NCBI GenBank assembly: GCA_938023735.1
Contig: CALJDK010000210.1
Span: 1-37,003, forward strand
Length of the DNA: 37,003 bases
Direction: 5' to 3'
From: an uncultured Acidimicrobiales bacterium
GTDB taxonomy: Bacteria; Actinomycetota; Acidimicrobiia; Acidimicrobiales; SHLQ01
Position 1 is the first letter of the stretch; each line of letters begins with the position of its first letter. A program made the position numbers and the translations under genes. The notes beneath the pieces were generated by a model, which was given only the letters and a program-made list of their open reading frames with translations, made no database searches and had not been told where the DNA came from. Shown piece after piece: positions 7,701 to 16,449 of this stretch.

Positions 7701-8917
7701 GTGGTGCGCTCGGAAGCCTCAACCTCTTCGCGGGTAATGCCAAGGAGAAAGAGAATGGCATCGAGATAGGGCACGCTGAGTGTCGTGTCGGCGGCTGCCT
7801 GCACCACCGGCTTGGCGTTGAACGCAATGCCGAGCCCGGCGAGTTCAAGCATGTCGAGATCGTTTGCTCCGTCTCCAATCGCCACCGTCTGCTCCAGCGG
7901 AATATTCTCGGACTGGGCCACCATGTGCAGAATCCGAGCCTTCTGCGAACGGTCGACAACCGGCCCTACCAGATTTCCGGTGAGTTTGCCGTCGGCGATC
8001 TCGAGCACGTTGGCGTGGCTGTAGTCGATACCGAGTTCGTCGCGGATCCGGTCGGTGAAGGCGGTGAATCCTCCACTGACGATCGCAGTGGTGAAGCCGA
8101 GGCGCTTGAGGGTTCGCATAAAGGTACGCGCCCCCGGGGTGTACTCGAGTTTCTGCCAGGCGCTATCGACGGCATCGGTAGACAATCCCGCGAGAAGCTG
8201 CACTCGGTGGCGAAGCGATTGTTCGAAATCAAGCTCACCCTGCATGGCCTGTTCGGTGATTGCGCTCACCCGATCGACCACACCGGCCTCTGCGGCGAGG
8301 AGGTCGATGACCTCGTTCTGAACAAGCGTCGAATCGACATCGAGCACAACCAGACGCTTTGCTCGACGTCCAAGGCCCTCGGGTTGCACGGCAACATCGA
8401 TCGCCACCTGTGAGGCGGCCAACAGCAGCGAGCTGCGGATCTTGGTGAACTCGCCACCCTTCACCACGAACTCATAGCTGACAACCGGGTAGCGCGAGAG
8501 ACGAACGATTCGATCGATGTTGCCGCCGCCGTCGGCGATGGCGTCGACGACCAGGCGAAGCTCGGAGGCGCTAACGGTGGCGCCGACCACGGTTACCACG
8601 TGTGCCGGCTCGATCATCGAGGCGCTGCGCTCGACTACCTCGAACTCGACATGGAGCTGCTGTTCCCAACCAAAGAGGAGGAGCTCTTTGACCGCGTCGC
8701 GGCCCGGTGGGATCGATACGAGGGCCCCGAGGGTCAGTCGACCGCGAATGACCACCTGCTCCATATCTTCGATGGTCGCGTCGACGTCGTCGAGCACTCC
8801 CAGCAAGCCTGCGGAGATACCAGGTCGGTCCTCGCCTGTCACTTGCACGAGGAGCGTCTGGCGCTCGTCGTCGGATGATTCTGGCAGTTCGGGTTCGCTA
8901 CTGGGGTCGCCGCTCAT
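7697..8917 (-). CDS. serB: Phosphoserine phosphatase SerB with N-terminal ACT-like domains
   Basis: 406 aa from ATG 8917 (MSGDPSSEPEL). A longer reading from a TTG at 8953 is unlikely. The N-terminal about 170 residues contain two ACT-type regulatory modules (LLVQVTGEDRPGISAGLLG and AHVVTVVGATVSASELRLV). The C-terminal HAD phosphatase has motif I VVLDVDSTLV (DxDxT, phospho-aspartate nucleophile), motif II IVSGGF, and the DD motif IGDGANDLDML. It releases L-serine from phosphoserine, the last step of the phosphorylated serine pathway. The ACT region suggests serine feedback, as known for mycobacterial SerB2. It lies downstream of the hydantoinase gene on the same strand (88-bp gap) and converges with the LLM gene. 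Confidence 0.95.
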   Translation of the reverse strand: MSGDPSSEPELPESSDDERQTLLVQVTGEDRPGISAGLLGVLDDVDATIEDMEQVVIRGRLTLGALVSIPPGRDAVKELLLFGWEQQLHVEFEVVERSASMIEPAHVVTVVGATVSASELRLVVDAIADGGGNIDRIVRLSRYPVVSYEFVVKGGEFTKIRSSLLLAASQVAIDVAVQPEGLGRRAKRLVVLDVDSTLVQNEVIDLLAAEAGVVDRVSAITEQAMQGELDFEQSLRHRVQLLAGLSTDAVDSAWQKLEYTPGARTFMRTLKRLGFTTAIVSGGFTAFTDRIRDELGIDYSHANVLEIADGKLTGNLVGPVVDRSQKARILHMVAQSENIPLEQTVAIGDGANDLDMLELAGLGIAFNAKPVVQAAADTTLSVPYLDAILFLLGITREEVEASERTT

Positions 8918-9005
8918 TGTTCTCGACCGTAGCGAACTGACCCAGTTGCACAAGTCGGTAACGAAAGGTTTTGGCTACGCACCCGGTTCGGTGGCCGGAA
9001 GGTTG

Positions 9006-10421
9006 TTACCGAAGGTAGTTCGAGAGACTCCGCTTGATGTACTTGCCGTGACCTACCCGGCCGACGAACGAGTCGTTCTCGACAATCACGGTGCCTCTGC
9101 TGAGTACGGTGTCGACCTTGCCGTCGACCACAAACCCTTCATAGGCGGAGTAGTCCATGTTCATATGATGCTTGTCGTTTACACCGATGGTGGTGGTGCC
9201 GTTGGGGTCCCAGATCAGAACGTCGGCGTCGGCGCCGGGTTCAAGAACCCCTTTCTTCTCGAGACCGAACAGCCGGGCTGGTGTTGTCGAGCACGTTTCG
9301 ACCCACCGCTCGAGGCTGAGTTCGCCGGCTACAACGCCCTGATAGATGAGTTCCATCCGGTGTTCGACGCCTCCGATGCCGTTGGGGATCTTCGAAAAGT
9401 CGCCAACACCCAGTTCCTTTTGGTCTTTGAAACAGAACGGGCAGTGGTCGGTCGACACCACGGCAAGCTGGTTCATCCGTAGCCCCTTCCATAGGTCGTT
9501 CTGATGATGTTCGTGTTTGGTGCGCAGCGGGGTGGAGCACACGAACTTCGCACCGTCGAACCCGGGCTGGGCAAGATGGTCTTCGAGCGAGAGGTACAGA
9601 TACTGCGGGCAGGTTTCGGCAAAGACGTTGAGACCGGCATTTTGTGCAGCAGCGACTTCGGCAAGCGCCTCGGACGCAGACATATGCACGATGTAGAGCG
9701 GAACGTTGCCAGCGACCTTTGCCAGCTGGATGGCCCGGTGGGTCGCTTCGGCCTCGAGTTCGACGGGCCGGGTCGTTGAATGGAATCGAGGGTCGGTATC
9801 ACCTCGGGCGATGGCCTGTTGGACGAGGACGTCGATGGCGATGCCGTTCTCGGCGTGCATCATGATGAGCGCCCCTGACTCCGATGCGTTCTGCATGGCT
9901 CGAAGGATTTGCCCATCGTCGGAGTACAGGACTCCGGGGTACGCCATGAAGAGTTTGAAACTGGTGATGCCCTCGTTGTCGACGAGGTAGGTCATGGCTT
10001 TCAACGACTCTTCGTCGACGCCGCCGATGACCTGGTGAAATCCGTAGTCGATGGCACAGTTGCCAGCGGCCTTCTCGTGCCATTCGGCCAGCCCGTCGTG
10101 CACGCTAAGTCCAGCGGTTTGGGTAGCGAAATCGACGATGGTGGTAACGCCACCCCATGCGGCGGCGATGGTGCCCGTCTCAAACGTGTCGGATGATTCG
10201 GTGCCGCTGGTGGGTAGCGACATATGGGTGTGCACGTCGACGCCGCCGGGCACCACGTACTTGTCGGTTGCGTCGATCGTGGTGTCGGGCACGACCCCTA
10301 ACGATGCCGCCTGACCGGGTGCGAGGATGGCGGCAATCGATTCGCCATCGATCAGCACATCGGCGGCACGGCGACCAGTCGCGGAGATAACGACACCGCC
10401 GGACAGAAGGGTTGTAGACAT
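9006..10421 (-). CDS. Hydantoinase/dihydropyrimidinase-family amidohydrolase
   Basis: 471 aa. Start ATG at 10421 with GGAGG five bases upstream (10427-10431). The protein is a cyclic amidohydrolase of the dihydropyrimidinase/D-hydantoinase group: VVPGGVDVHTHMSLPTSGT carries the metal-binding HxH, SFKLFMAYPG the lysine that becomes carboxylated to bridge two zinc ions, MHAENG and YIVHMSAS further metal His residues, and STDHCPF the catalytic Asp. It should open dihydropyrimidine or 5-substituted hydantoin rings. Which substrate is used cannot be decided. No carbamoylase or dihydropyrimidine dehydrogenase neighbour is present. Confidence 0.9.
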   Translation of the reverse strand: MSTTLLSGGVVISATGRRAADVLIDGESIAAILAPGQAASLGVVPDTTIDATDKYVVPGGVDVHTHMSLPTSGTESSDTFETGTIAAAWGGVTTIVDFATQTAGLSVHDGLAEWHEKAAGNCAIDYGFHQVIGGVDEESLKAMTYLVDNEGITSFKLFMAYPGVLYSDDGQILRAMQNASESGALIMMHAENGIAIDVLVQQAIARGDTDPRFHSTTRPVELEAEATHRAIQLAKVAGNVPLYIVHMSASEALAEVAAAQNAGLNVFAETCPQYLYLSLEDHLAQPGFDGAKFVCSTPLRTKHEHHQNDLWKGLRMNQLAVVSTDHCPFCFKDQKELGVGDFSKIPNGIGGVEHRMELIYQGVVAGELSLERWVETCSTTPARLFGLEKKGVLEPGADADVLIWDPNGTTTIGVNDKHHMNMDYSAYEGFVVDGKVDTVLSRGTVIVENDSFVGRVGHGKYIKRSLSNYLR

Positions 10422-10526
10422 AGGAACCTCCAGGTGGGTGACCGATGGGCAAGTTAATCATGCCCGACGTTGGTGCGCCCGCTGGTGGTTCGGCGGCTCG
10501 TGACCGGCTTGCTATGCGCCGGGTCG

Positions 10527-13500
10527 TTAGCCCTCGTTGTCGTAAATGTTGACTCGACCCTCGGTGATCAGATCGGTCAAGTCGTCAGGCATTGAGGCTT
10601 CGCCGTAAAGGAAGCCGTGGGCCCGCTGGCAGCCAAGCTCGATCAGCTCGGTCATCTGCGCATGGTTTTCGACCCCTTCAGCGACGCATTCAAGACCAAG
10701 GGTCTGTGCAAGCTGGATCGTTGCCGCCACGATGGTGGTGGCGTCGGGGTCGGCGCCGAGCGACTTGATGAGCGCGGGAGCGATTTCGAGTGCATCGACG
10801 GGCAGACGGCGCAGCACGGCAAACGAGCTGAGCCCGTGGCCGAAGTCGTCGATAAGAATCTTGCAGCCAAGGCCCTTGATGGCATCGAGTTGTTCAAGCG
10901 GCGCTTCGTCGTCGCGGAGGAGATCGTCCTCGGAGATTTCGAACCACACGGTGTCCGGGTCGATGTTGTGGGCGGCGAGTGTGTCGCCGATCGTTTCGAC
11001 GTAGCTGCTGCTTCGGATCGACGTTCCCGAGATGTTGATGCGGATCGAGCGAACCCGACCGGGGAATTCGGTTTGCCACGCTTGCATCTGTGCACAAGCT
11101 TGCGAAAGTGCAAGTTCGTCGATGTCGCGAATGACGCCAATGCGTTCGGCATGAGCCACGAACTCGGCGCTTTCGAGCACGCCGAACTCGGGGTGATCCC
11201 AGCGGGCGAGAGTTTCGAAGCTCAGGAGCTCGCCGGTGCGAAGCGAAACCTCGGGCTGGTAGTACATCGAGATCTGACCGGCGCTGATGGCGTCGGCAAG
11301 GTCGGCTTCGAGGCGTTCTTCTCGTTCGAGTTGTTCGAACAGCGCGGTGTCGAAGGTGGCGGTGCGAAGCCGGCCCGCTCCCTTTGCGGCATCGAGCGCA
11401 TTGTCGGCTTTCCGGAGAACCGAGCTCAGCTGGTCGGATTCGACAATCGAGGTGATGCCGATGTTGGCCGTAGCGGTTATCTCGGTGTTGCGCACAAGGA
11501 CGGGCTCGCCGATGCTCGAAAGCAGTCGTTCGGCCAGTGCCGACGCGTCGGACTCATCACCGCTGAGCAGGATTCCGAACTCGGCCGGGCCGGTCCGGGC
11601 GACAAGATCGTTCGGGCGAACCAACGTGCGAAGTCGATCGGCGACAACACGAAGTACTTGGTCGGCCTGATCGCGGCCGTAGCGGCTGCGGGTGCTCTCG
11701 AAGGTATCGAGATCGATCAGAAGCAGTGTTGCCCGACGGTCGTGGTCGGCATCGTTGGTGGTGAGCTCGGAAATGGCGGTGGTTAGTCGCTGGCGAGTTG
11801 CGAGCAGGGTGAGGTCGTCGTGTTCGACCCGGTACTCCAGGGCCCGCTGTTTGAGAATGCTCTCGGTGACATCCTCGATGTGAGCGATTGCCGGTGAGCC
11901 AGCTGTTGGCGAGTCAGAATCTGCTTCCGATATTGCGGTCGTTGGTGCGGTCGAGACCCGCACTCGTCCCCAGACGATGCTCTCGTCGGTGCGGCGAAAC
12001 GGCACGTCGGCTGTGGTCTCGCCAGGGTTCGTGAGCAGGCGCTCGATCTGTTGACGGCCATCGACGGTGGCGTGGCGGGTCAGTGGCGTGCCGATGAGTT
12101 CTTGGCTGTCTTCGAAGCCAAGGAAATCGGCGTATTTGTCGTTGCAGCTTGAGACGGTGCCGTCAGCATCAAGGACCGTCACTGCCACCGGAGCAAAGAG
12201 GAAGGCGCCCGCAAGGCGACGTTCGTTCTGGACCCTGCACTGTACTTCCCAGATGAGTTCGGCGACGGCGTCGAGGGCTTTGAGCGTGTCGGTGTCCCAC
12301 TGTGCGTCGGTGGCGATGAAGCGCACCGCCCCGCAGATATCGGTGGAGTCGTCGCACGGCACGGCATGCACCCAACGAGCTGGCTCACCTGCTGCTTCGC
12401 TGTCGTGAGCCGTGTGCATCTCATCGCAGTCGGTTGCGTCGGTGCTGTCGTTGCGAACCCAAAGTTCGATATCGGCAACGTCGAAGCGGTCGTTCAGTTC
12501 AGCGCGAAGATCATCAAGAATCGCGTCGAAGTTCTCCGACGTCGCGGGGAGCAGGGCCCGAGTAACCAAGCCAATGAAGTGGGCCCGTTGGAGAAGTTCG
12601 CCGTTGCGTTCTTCGGTGGCTGCTGCGGTGTCTTCCGCGACGAGCGCCGCGTTGGCTTCGGCGGCAACCGTGGCAACGTTGGCGAACCCTGCGACCAGGC
12701 CGAGCTGTTCGAGCGATGGGTTGTCCCACGGTTGGGTGCGCTCGGCGAGAAAGATCTCGCCGTTGGGCAGCGGCGCGGCGGCAAGGTGAGCGCCTTCGTG
12801 GCTTCCGAGCCGACGCTGGAGGGCGTCGATGGCTGGGTCTGGATGGGTGACCGGTTCGTCGAGATCGCTGAGTCGTTCAAGTGCTGCGGTCGAAAGCTCG
12901 ACGACCTCAGGAAGTTCGGCTGCTTCGTCACAGCGAGTGCGTTCGGCGGTGCCGGCTTGCAGATCGAGGCTCCACGTGCTGCATTCCGACGCAAAGTGCT
13001 CGGCCAGACCGTTGAGAACCTCGAGTGGGTTCGGGTTCTCGCCGATCAACTGCAGAAGGCCTGATCGGGCGACTGAATCGTCAGAGCTAAGGGTGCTGGT
13101 CGTGTCATCAGCGCGTGGGGGCACCGGGTCGCCGGCGAGCACCGACTGCGAGGTCTCGATACCTTCGAGTTCGGTGTAGTCGCGTTGCACTACCACCGCA
13201 GTGGTGGCATCGAGTTGTTCGACGCTGATTGTCGCTGGCGCTCCGGTGTCGTCGTTGCTGACGATGAGGGCGACCGGGGCACCGGTGATGATGACGTCGG
13301 TGAGCAGCTCGATGAAATCTGACTCGTCGTCGTTCAGTTCGGGGATATCGCCAAGGTTGAGTTCGTCGCCGGGCTCGCCGAGCAGATCGGCGCCGAGTTC
13401 GTTTGCTGCGACGACCACGACTGCTCGGGGGTCGTCGTTGGCGGCAGTTCCGGCGAGTTCGTAGATCGCCACGGCATCGCTGAGTCGCGAGAGGGTTTGT

Positions 13501-13856
13501 TCGAGTTGCAAATGACGTACCGCGGTATCGACGACCTCAAGGTGGCTGGTGACCACACCGGCATCATTGATGGCTGCGAGACGCTCGGAGACCCAGACAT
13601 GGGTGCCGTCGGTGTGGCGGAGCCGATACAGAAGGGTGTCGGTTTCGCCGGTCGCTGGTGCCACGTGGGGCCGATCGTCGACGTGGACACGCTCGATGAG
13701 TGCTGTTGACTCGCGGAGGTCGCCTGGTTCGAGACCGAGCAGTTCAGCTATGTCGCCATCGATGTCGACAACTTCGCCGGTAAGCGGGTCGCGTTCGAGC
13801 ATCACGGCAGAAGACGCGGGGGTTTCTCGCAATTCCATGACCGTTCTATCGGCCAT
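10527..13856 (-). CDS. PAS/GAF/GGDEF/EAL protein with degenerate active sites
   Basis: 1109 aa from ATG 13856, which has AAGGGGA just upstream; an extra 22 codons to 13922 are open but less likely. Order: PAS-like (about residues 20-115), acidic linker, two GAF-like regions (about 265-405 and 415-545), PAS (about 545-650), GGDEF (about 665-835), EAL (about 850-1100). The GGDEF signature reads GPAEF (11577-11591) and the usual DPLTGLxNR is DDLTLLATR, so cyclase activity is doubtful. In the EAL domain the first Glu (ETL, 11208-11216), NIS, EISE, DDFG and EGVE are kept. The KxD motif, however, is E-I-A (10779-10787) and the late QGY-type motif is HGF. It may therefore bind c-di-GMP without turning it over. 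No transmembrane segment is seen: a cytoplasmic sensor. Confidence 0.9.
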   Translation of the reverse strand: MADRTVMELRETPASSAVMLERDPLTGEVVDIDGDIAELLGLEPGDLRESTALIERVHVDDRPHVAPATGETDTLLYRLRHTDGTHVWVSERLAAINDAGVVTSHLEVVDTAVRHLQLEQTLSRLSDAVAIYELAGTAANDDPRAVVVVAANELGADLLGEPGDELNLGDIPELNDDESDFIELLTDVIITGAPVALIVSNDDTGAPATISVEQLDATTAVVVQRDYTELEGIETSQSVLAGDPVPPRADDTTSTLSSDDSVARSGLLQLIGENPNPLEVLNGLAEHFASECSTWSLDLQAGTAERTRCDEAAELPEVVELSTAALERLSDLDEPVTHPDPAIDALQRRLGSHEGAHLAAAPLPNGEIFLAERTQPWDNPSLEQLGLVAGFANVATVAAEANAALVAEDTAAATEERNGELLQRAHFIGLVTRALLPATSENFDAILDDLRAELNDRFDVADIELWVRNDSTDATDCDEMHTAHDSEAAGEPARWVHAVPCDDSTDICGAVRFIATDAQWDTDTLKALDAVAELIWEVQCRVQNERRLAGAFLFAPVAVTVLDADGTVSSCNDKYADFLGFEDSQELIGTPLTRHATVDGRQQIERLLTNPGETTADVPFRRTDESIVWGRVRVSTAPTTAISEADSDSPTAGSPAIAHIEDVTESILKQRALEYRVEHDDLTLLATRQRLTTAISELTTNDADHDRRATLLLIDLDTFESTRSRYGRDQADQVLRVVADRLRTLVRPNDLVARTGPAEFGILLSGDESDASALAERLLSSIGEPVLVRNTEITATANIGITSIVESDQLSSVLRKADNALDAAKGAGRLRTATFDTALFEQLEREERLEADLADAISAGQISMYYQPEVSLRTGELLSFETLARWDHPEFGVLESAEFVAHAERIGVIRDIDELALSQACAQMQAWQTEFPGRVRSIRINISGTSIRSSSYVETIGDTLAAHNIDPDTVWFEISEDDLLRDDEAPLEQLDAIKGLGCKILIDDFGHGLSSFAVLRRLPVDALEIAPALIKSLGADPDATTIVAATIQLAQTLGLECVAEGVENHAQMTELIELGCQRAHGFLYGEASMPDDLTDLITEGRVNIYDNEG

Positions 13857-13976
13857 ATGGTCCCCTTTTGTAGGCCATTGGACCTGTTGCGGAAAGATCT
13901 CTCTAGTGGGGGATTCGACCACCGAAAGAGCAGGGGCGAGAGTGGATTGGGAGCTTGCTCGGTAGGGTGGATAGCT
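13857..13976. promoter_or_regulatory. Divergent intergenic region between the GGDEF/EAL gene and the lipoprotein gene
   Basis: 120 bp that must hold both promoters. The ribosome binding site of the minus-strand gene is visible (AAGGGGA on the minus strand, about 13861-13868), and GGTAGGGTGG (13961-13970) serves the plus-strand gene. No clear palindrome was seen. Confidence 0.5.
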
Positions 13977-16019
13977 ATGTCAGCCGACGGCAGTTTTGCT
14001 CGCTCTGGTGCTCTTTCGCGGGCGATTTCTCTTGCGATTGTTCTGGCTCTCTTCCTGGCAGCGTGCGGTGGGAGCGGAGAATCTGCCTCCAATGAAGGCT
14101 CGCCCGACCCCACTGTGGCTGGCGCAACCGAAGAGCGAGACGAAGATAGCCAAGCGTCTGACGGCGATACTGCAGACGGCGTTACGGGGGAGATTGCCGA
14201 AGCGGCTGCTGACGCAACCAGTGCCACCGAAGACGGTTCCGACCAGAACCGCATAGATGCCGAGAACGACGATCAGGCTGACGAGGTAACCGCCACCGGT
14301 GATGCGGCGAGTTCGTCGACGGTGCCGGGGAATAGAGCGGATAGGTCCGATTTCGAGTCTGCAGACCGCTCTATTCCAGGGGCTGGCCCATTGGCCTCCG
14401 GCCAATCCGCGCAGCCCCCGGTCACTATTGAGCCACCAAAGGCCACCCCAAGTACCGTCCCGGTGGTAACCACTGGCTGCGATGGTGCAGGTTTTGGAGA
14501 CGGAACCACCCGAATCGGAGTCTTGGTACCGGATTACTTGGCGCTTATCGACACCGGCTTTGTACCCCGAGTTACTCCGGTCGAGTACCGCGCCCGGTAC
14601 CTAGCCTCGACGTTCGGCGCGAACATGCGCAACGACACTGCATTTCCTGGGTCGCCGTTTGCGTTGCCCTGCGGCGAACTTGAGTTGGTTGTGGAGACCT
14701 ACGATCCGCTCGACCCGGCAACCCAACGAGACGCATGCATCGCCCTTGCCGACGGGCCGGGTGTTCTTGTGGTGCTCAGCGAACTCGAGGATCGCCGCGG
14801 AGAAGGACTGAGTTGCCTCATCGAAGAAGCTGGCATCCCCGTCATCACCGCGGGTTCGGTTACCACCGACGACCTCGCCGCCGCCGACGGTCAACTGGTC
14901 AGCCTTCGTCCACCCGTCGATCTCCTGGCTGGTAGTGCCGTACAAGCATTCTCCGATCTTGCGTTGCTCGACGGACAGGTTGTCGGCGTGCTCGGGGGCG
15001 ATGACGACGTGTCTGGCGCCGCAACAGACGCCGTCTTGGCCGAGCTCGCCGAGCTCGATGTCGATGTCGTCTCGGCGATCGTGCCCAGCGGAACCGGTGT
15101 CACCGACGTATGGGCCGAGGTGCCCGAAGTGGTCGACCAGTTTCTCGCCGAAGAGGTCACCGTTGTCATCTCGATGTTTGACGCGGTGGTGAATAACGCA
15201 CTTTGGGACCGCATGATCAACGAAAACGTGGTTTGGCAGTTCCTTCTGGTCGATGCAACCGGTGTGGCCGAGCACGATAAGGTCACCCGCCTCCCCGACG
15301 AGTTCAATGGCCTGGTGTTCACCTCGCTCAACTCGCACAAGGAAGCCGATCGCAGCGACCCGGCGAGCGTTGAGTGCATCAGCGATTACGCAATGGCGGT
15401 CTCACTCCTTGAAGCTGATCCGGATGCTTCTGGGATGCTTGGCGACGGACCGGCCTTTGAATTGCCGGCCGATGTGATCGCGAGCGAATCGACCACCACC
15501 ACAACAACGACATCGACGGTGCCGGTTGAGCCGGGAGACACCGGCGAAACTGGAGAGACCGCTTCTGCCGATGGGAACGTCGATGCGGGTCCGCTTGAAG
15601 ATGGCGACGACGGTATAGAGACCGCCTTGCGTGAACAGCTTGGCGAGGACCGCCCACCGGGTCCGGCGTGTGCGTTGGTAACCACGGCCGTGCGAGCCGT
15701 TCTGGCCGCTGGTGATGATCTCAACACCGCTACCTTTGTGGCCGCCTTGCACCAGCTGGGCCCTACCAACCTGTTCATCGAGGGTTCGGGTTCGCTCGGC
15801 CCCGACAAAAACTACCTTGCTGACTTTGGTCAGGTGCTTCGTTTCGAACGCTACGTTGAGCCCATCACTGTTGAGTTAGCGGCGCCCTGTGACTCACCGG
15901 ACAACTGCTGGCGGGAGATCGACGACCCATCGGCCCGAAAGCGACCGCTTGTCGGTTCTCCAGATTCGGATCAGGTCGCCGAAGAGACCGACGAGACCGA
16001 CGAGACCGACGAGAACTAA
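13977..16019 (+). CDS. Periplasmic-binding-protein-like lipoprotein (branched-chain amino acid receptor type) with in-frame palindromic element
   Basis: 680 aa from ATG 13977 (MSADGSF...). The signal peptide ends in LFLAAC with lipobox Cys30. Next comes a low-complexity acidic linker, in which residues 118-148 are encoded by the composite repeat (14328-14419). The ligand-binding fold starts about residue 178 (RIGVLVPDYLALI) and shows the type-I binding-protein pattern: PGVLVVLSELEDRRGEG, AGIPVITAGS, VVGVLGGDDDVSGAA, EVTVVISMFDA. A Thr-rich insert (TTTTTTSTVP) and a TDE tandem tail (15984-16016) follow. No permease or ATPase gene is adjacent, so it may be a sensor or a partner of a distant ABC system. 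Its stop overlaps the convergent gene by 4 bp. Confidence 0.8.
   Translation: MSADGSFARSGALSRAISLAIVLALFLAACGGSGESASNEGSPDPTVAGATEERDEDSQASDGDTADGVTGEIAEAAADATSATEDGSDQNRIDAENDDQADEVTATGDAASSSTVPGNRADRSDFESADRSIPGAGPLASGQSAQPPVTIEPPKATPSTVPVVTTGCDGAGFGDGTTRIGVLVPDYLALIDTGFVPRVTPVEYRARYLASTFGANMRNDTAFPGSPFALPCGELELVVETYDPLDPATQRDACIALADGPGVLVVLSELEDRRGEGLSCLIEEAGIPVITAGSVTTDDLAAADGQLVSLRPPVDLLAGSAVQAFSDLALLDGQVVGVLGGDDDVSGAATDAVLAELAELDVDVVSAIVPSGTGVTDVWAEVPEVVDQFLAEEVTVVISMFDAVVNNALWDRMINENVVWQFLLVDATGVAEHDKVTRLPDEFNGLVFTSLNSHKEADRSDPASVECISDYAMAVSLLEADPDASGMLGDGPAFELPADVIASESTTTTTTTSTVPVEPGDTGETGETASADGNVDAGPLEDGDDGIETALREQLGEDRPPGPACALVTTAVRAVLAAGDDLNTATFVAALHQLGPTNLFIEGSGSLGPDKNYLADFGQVLRFERYVEPITVELAAPCDSPDNCWREIDDPSARKRPLVGSPDSDQVAEETDETDETDEN
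14328..14419 (+). repeat. Palindromic element copy 2: 51-bp unit plus second hairpin, in frame in the lipoprotein gene
   Basis: The 51-bp unit (14328-14378) is exactly codons 118-134. Hairpin II follows: outer stem GGGGCTG (14379-14385) with CAGCCCC (14412-14418), internal loop GCCC (14386-14389) against CCGCG (14407-14411), inner stem ATTGGCC/GGCCAAT (14390-14396, 14400-14406), loop TCC. Bases 14329-14419 are identical to 21575-21665. Confidence 0.93.
15984..16016 (+). repeat. 9-bp tandem repeat encoding a Thr-Asp-Glu tail
   Basis: Three units of GAGACCGAC (15984-16010) and a partial fourth encode the acidic C-terminus ETDETDETDEN of the lipoprotein. Such repeats change length easily by slippage. 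Confidence 0.8.
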
Positions 16020-16438
16020 CCGTTCGATCGAGTGTCGGTGATGGCTGCTTTCAGCTGCTCGAGGTATCCCTCGAATGTTGAGCGAATCGTGCCGATGAAC
16101 TCGTCGCTCGCGCCATCGGGAAGCGGGTCGATCAGTGCTGCCCAGGCAAGATTGCATGACTCGCCGTCGTCGCGCATGGTGACGCTGCATTCGCAGAGTG
16201 CGGCGGCAACCGTTTCGCGGCTGTACACGTAGCGCCACGGTGGCTCGTTGGACATTTCGCGACCGAACTCGTCGGTTGCGGCCGATTCGACAAGTTGCAT
16301 CAGTTGGGTCCAGACGTCGGTCCGAGTTGCCTGCATGGGCGACTCGACGACGATGGTCGTATAGATCTTCTTCTGTTTCCGCTGCTTCTGTTTCGTCTGA
16401 GCGGGTGTCTTCTGATCGGGTGTCTGCTGGTGTACCAC
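16016..16438 (-). CDS. Small SRPBCC/START-like protein downstream of pyc
   Basis: 140 aa, starting at GTG 16438, 11 bp after the pyc stop, so probably co-transcribed with it. The first 25 residues are rich in Gln and Lys (KTPAQTKQKQRKQKK). The rest resembles a ligand-binding SRPBCC fold: IYTTIVVESPMQATRTDVW at the start, a central RYVYSRETVAAALCECSVTM strand pair, and a closing amphipathic helix IRSTFEGYLEQLKAAI. Assignment is by pattern only; ligand and role are unknown. The true start may be a little further in. Confidence 0.65.
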   Translation of the reverse strand: MVHQQTPDQKTPAQTKQKQRKQKKIYTTIVVESPMQATRTDVWTQLMQLVESAATDEFGREMSNEPPWRYVYSRETVAAALCECSVTMRDDGESCNLAWAALIDPLPDGASDEFIGTIRSTFEGYLEQLKAAITDTRSNG

Positions 16439-16449
16439 TGGTGGTGACC

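Noticed and set aside
10422-10526. A terminator or operator between the GGDEF/EAL and hydantoinase genes
   Set aside because: Only a 5-bp inverted repeat with a 9-base spacer (GGGCA/TGCCC) was found, too weak to call.
10617-11786. A 389-codon open frame on the plus strand
   Set aside because: It lies entirely antisense to the GGDEF/EAL gene. The encoded protein has no domain pattern, and high-GC DNA commonly leaves long open frames opposite real genes.
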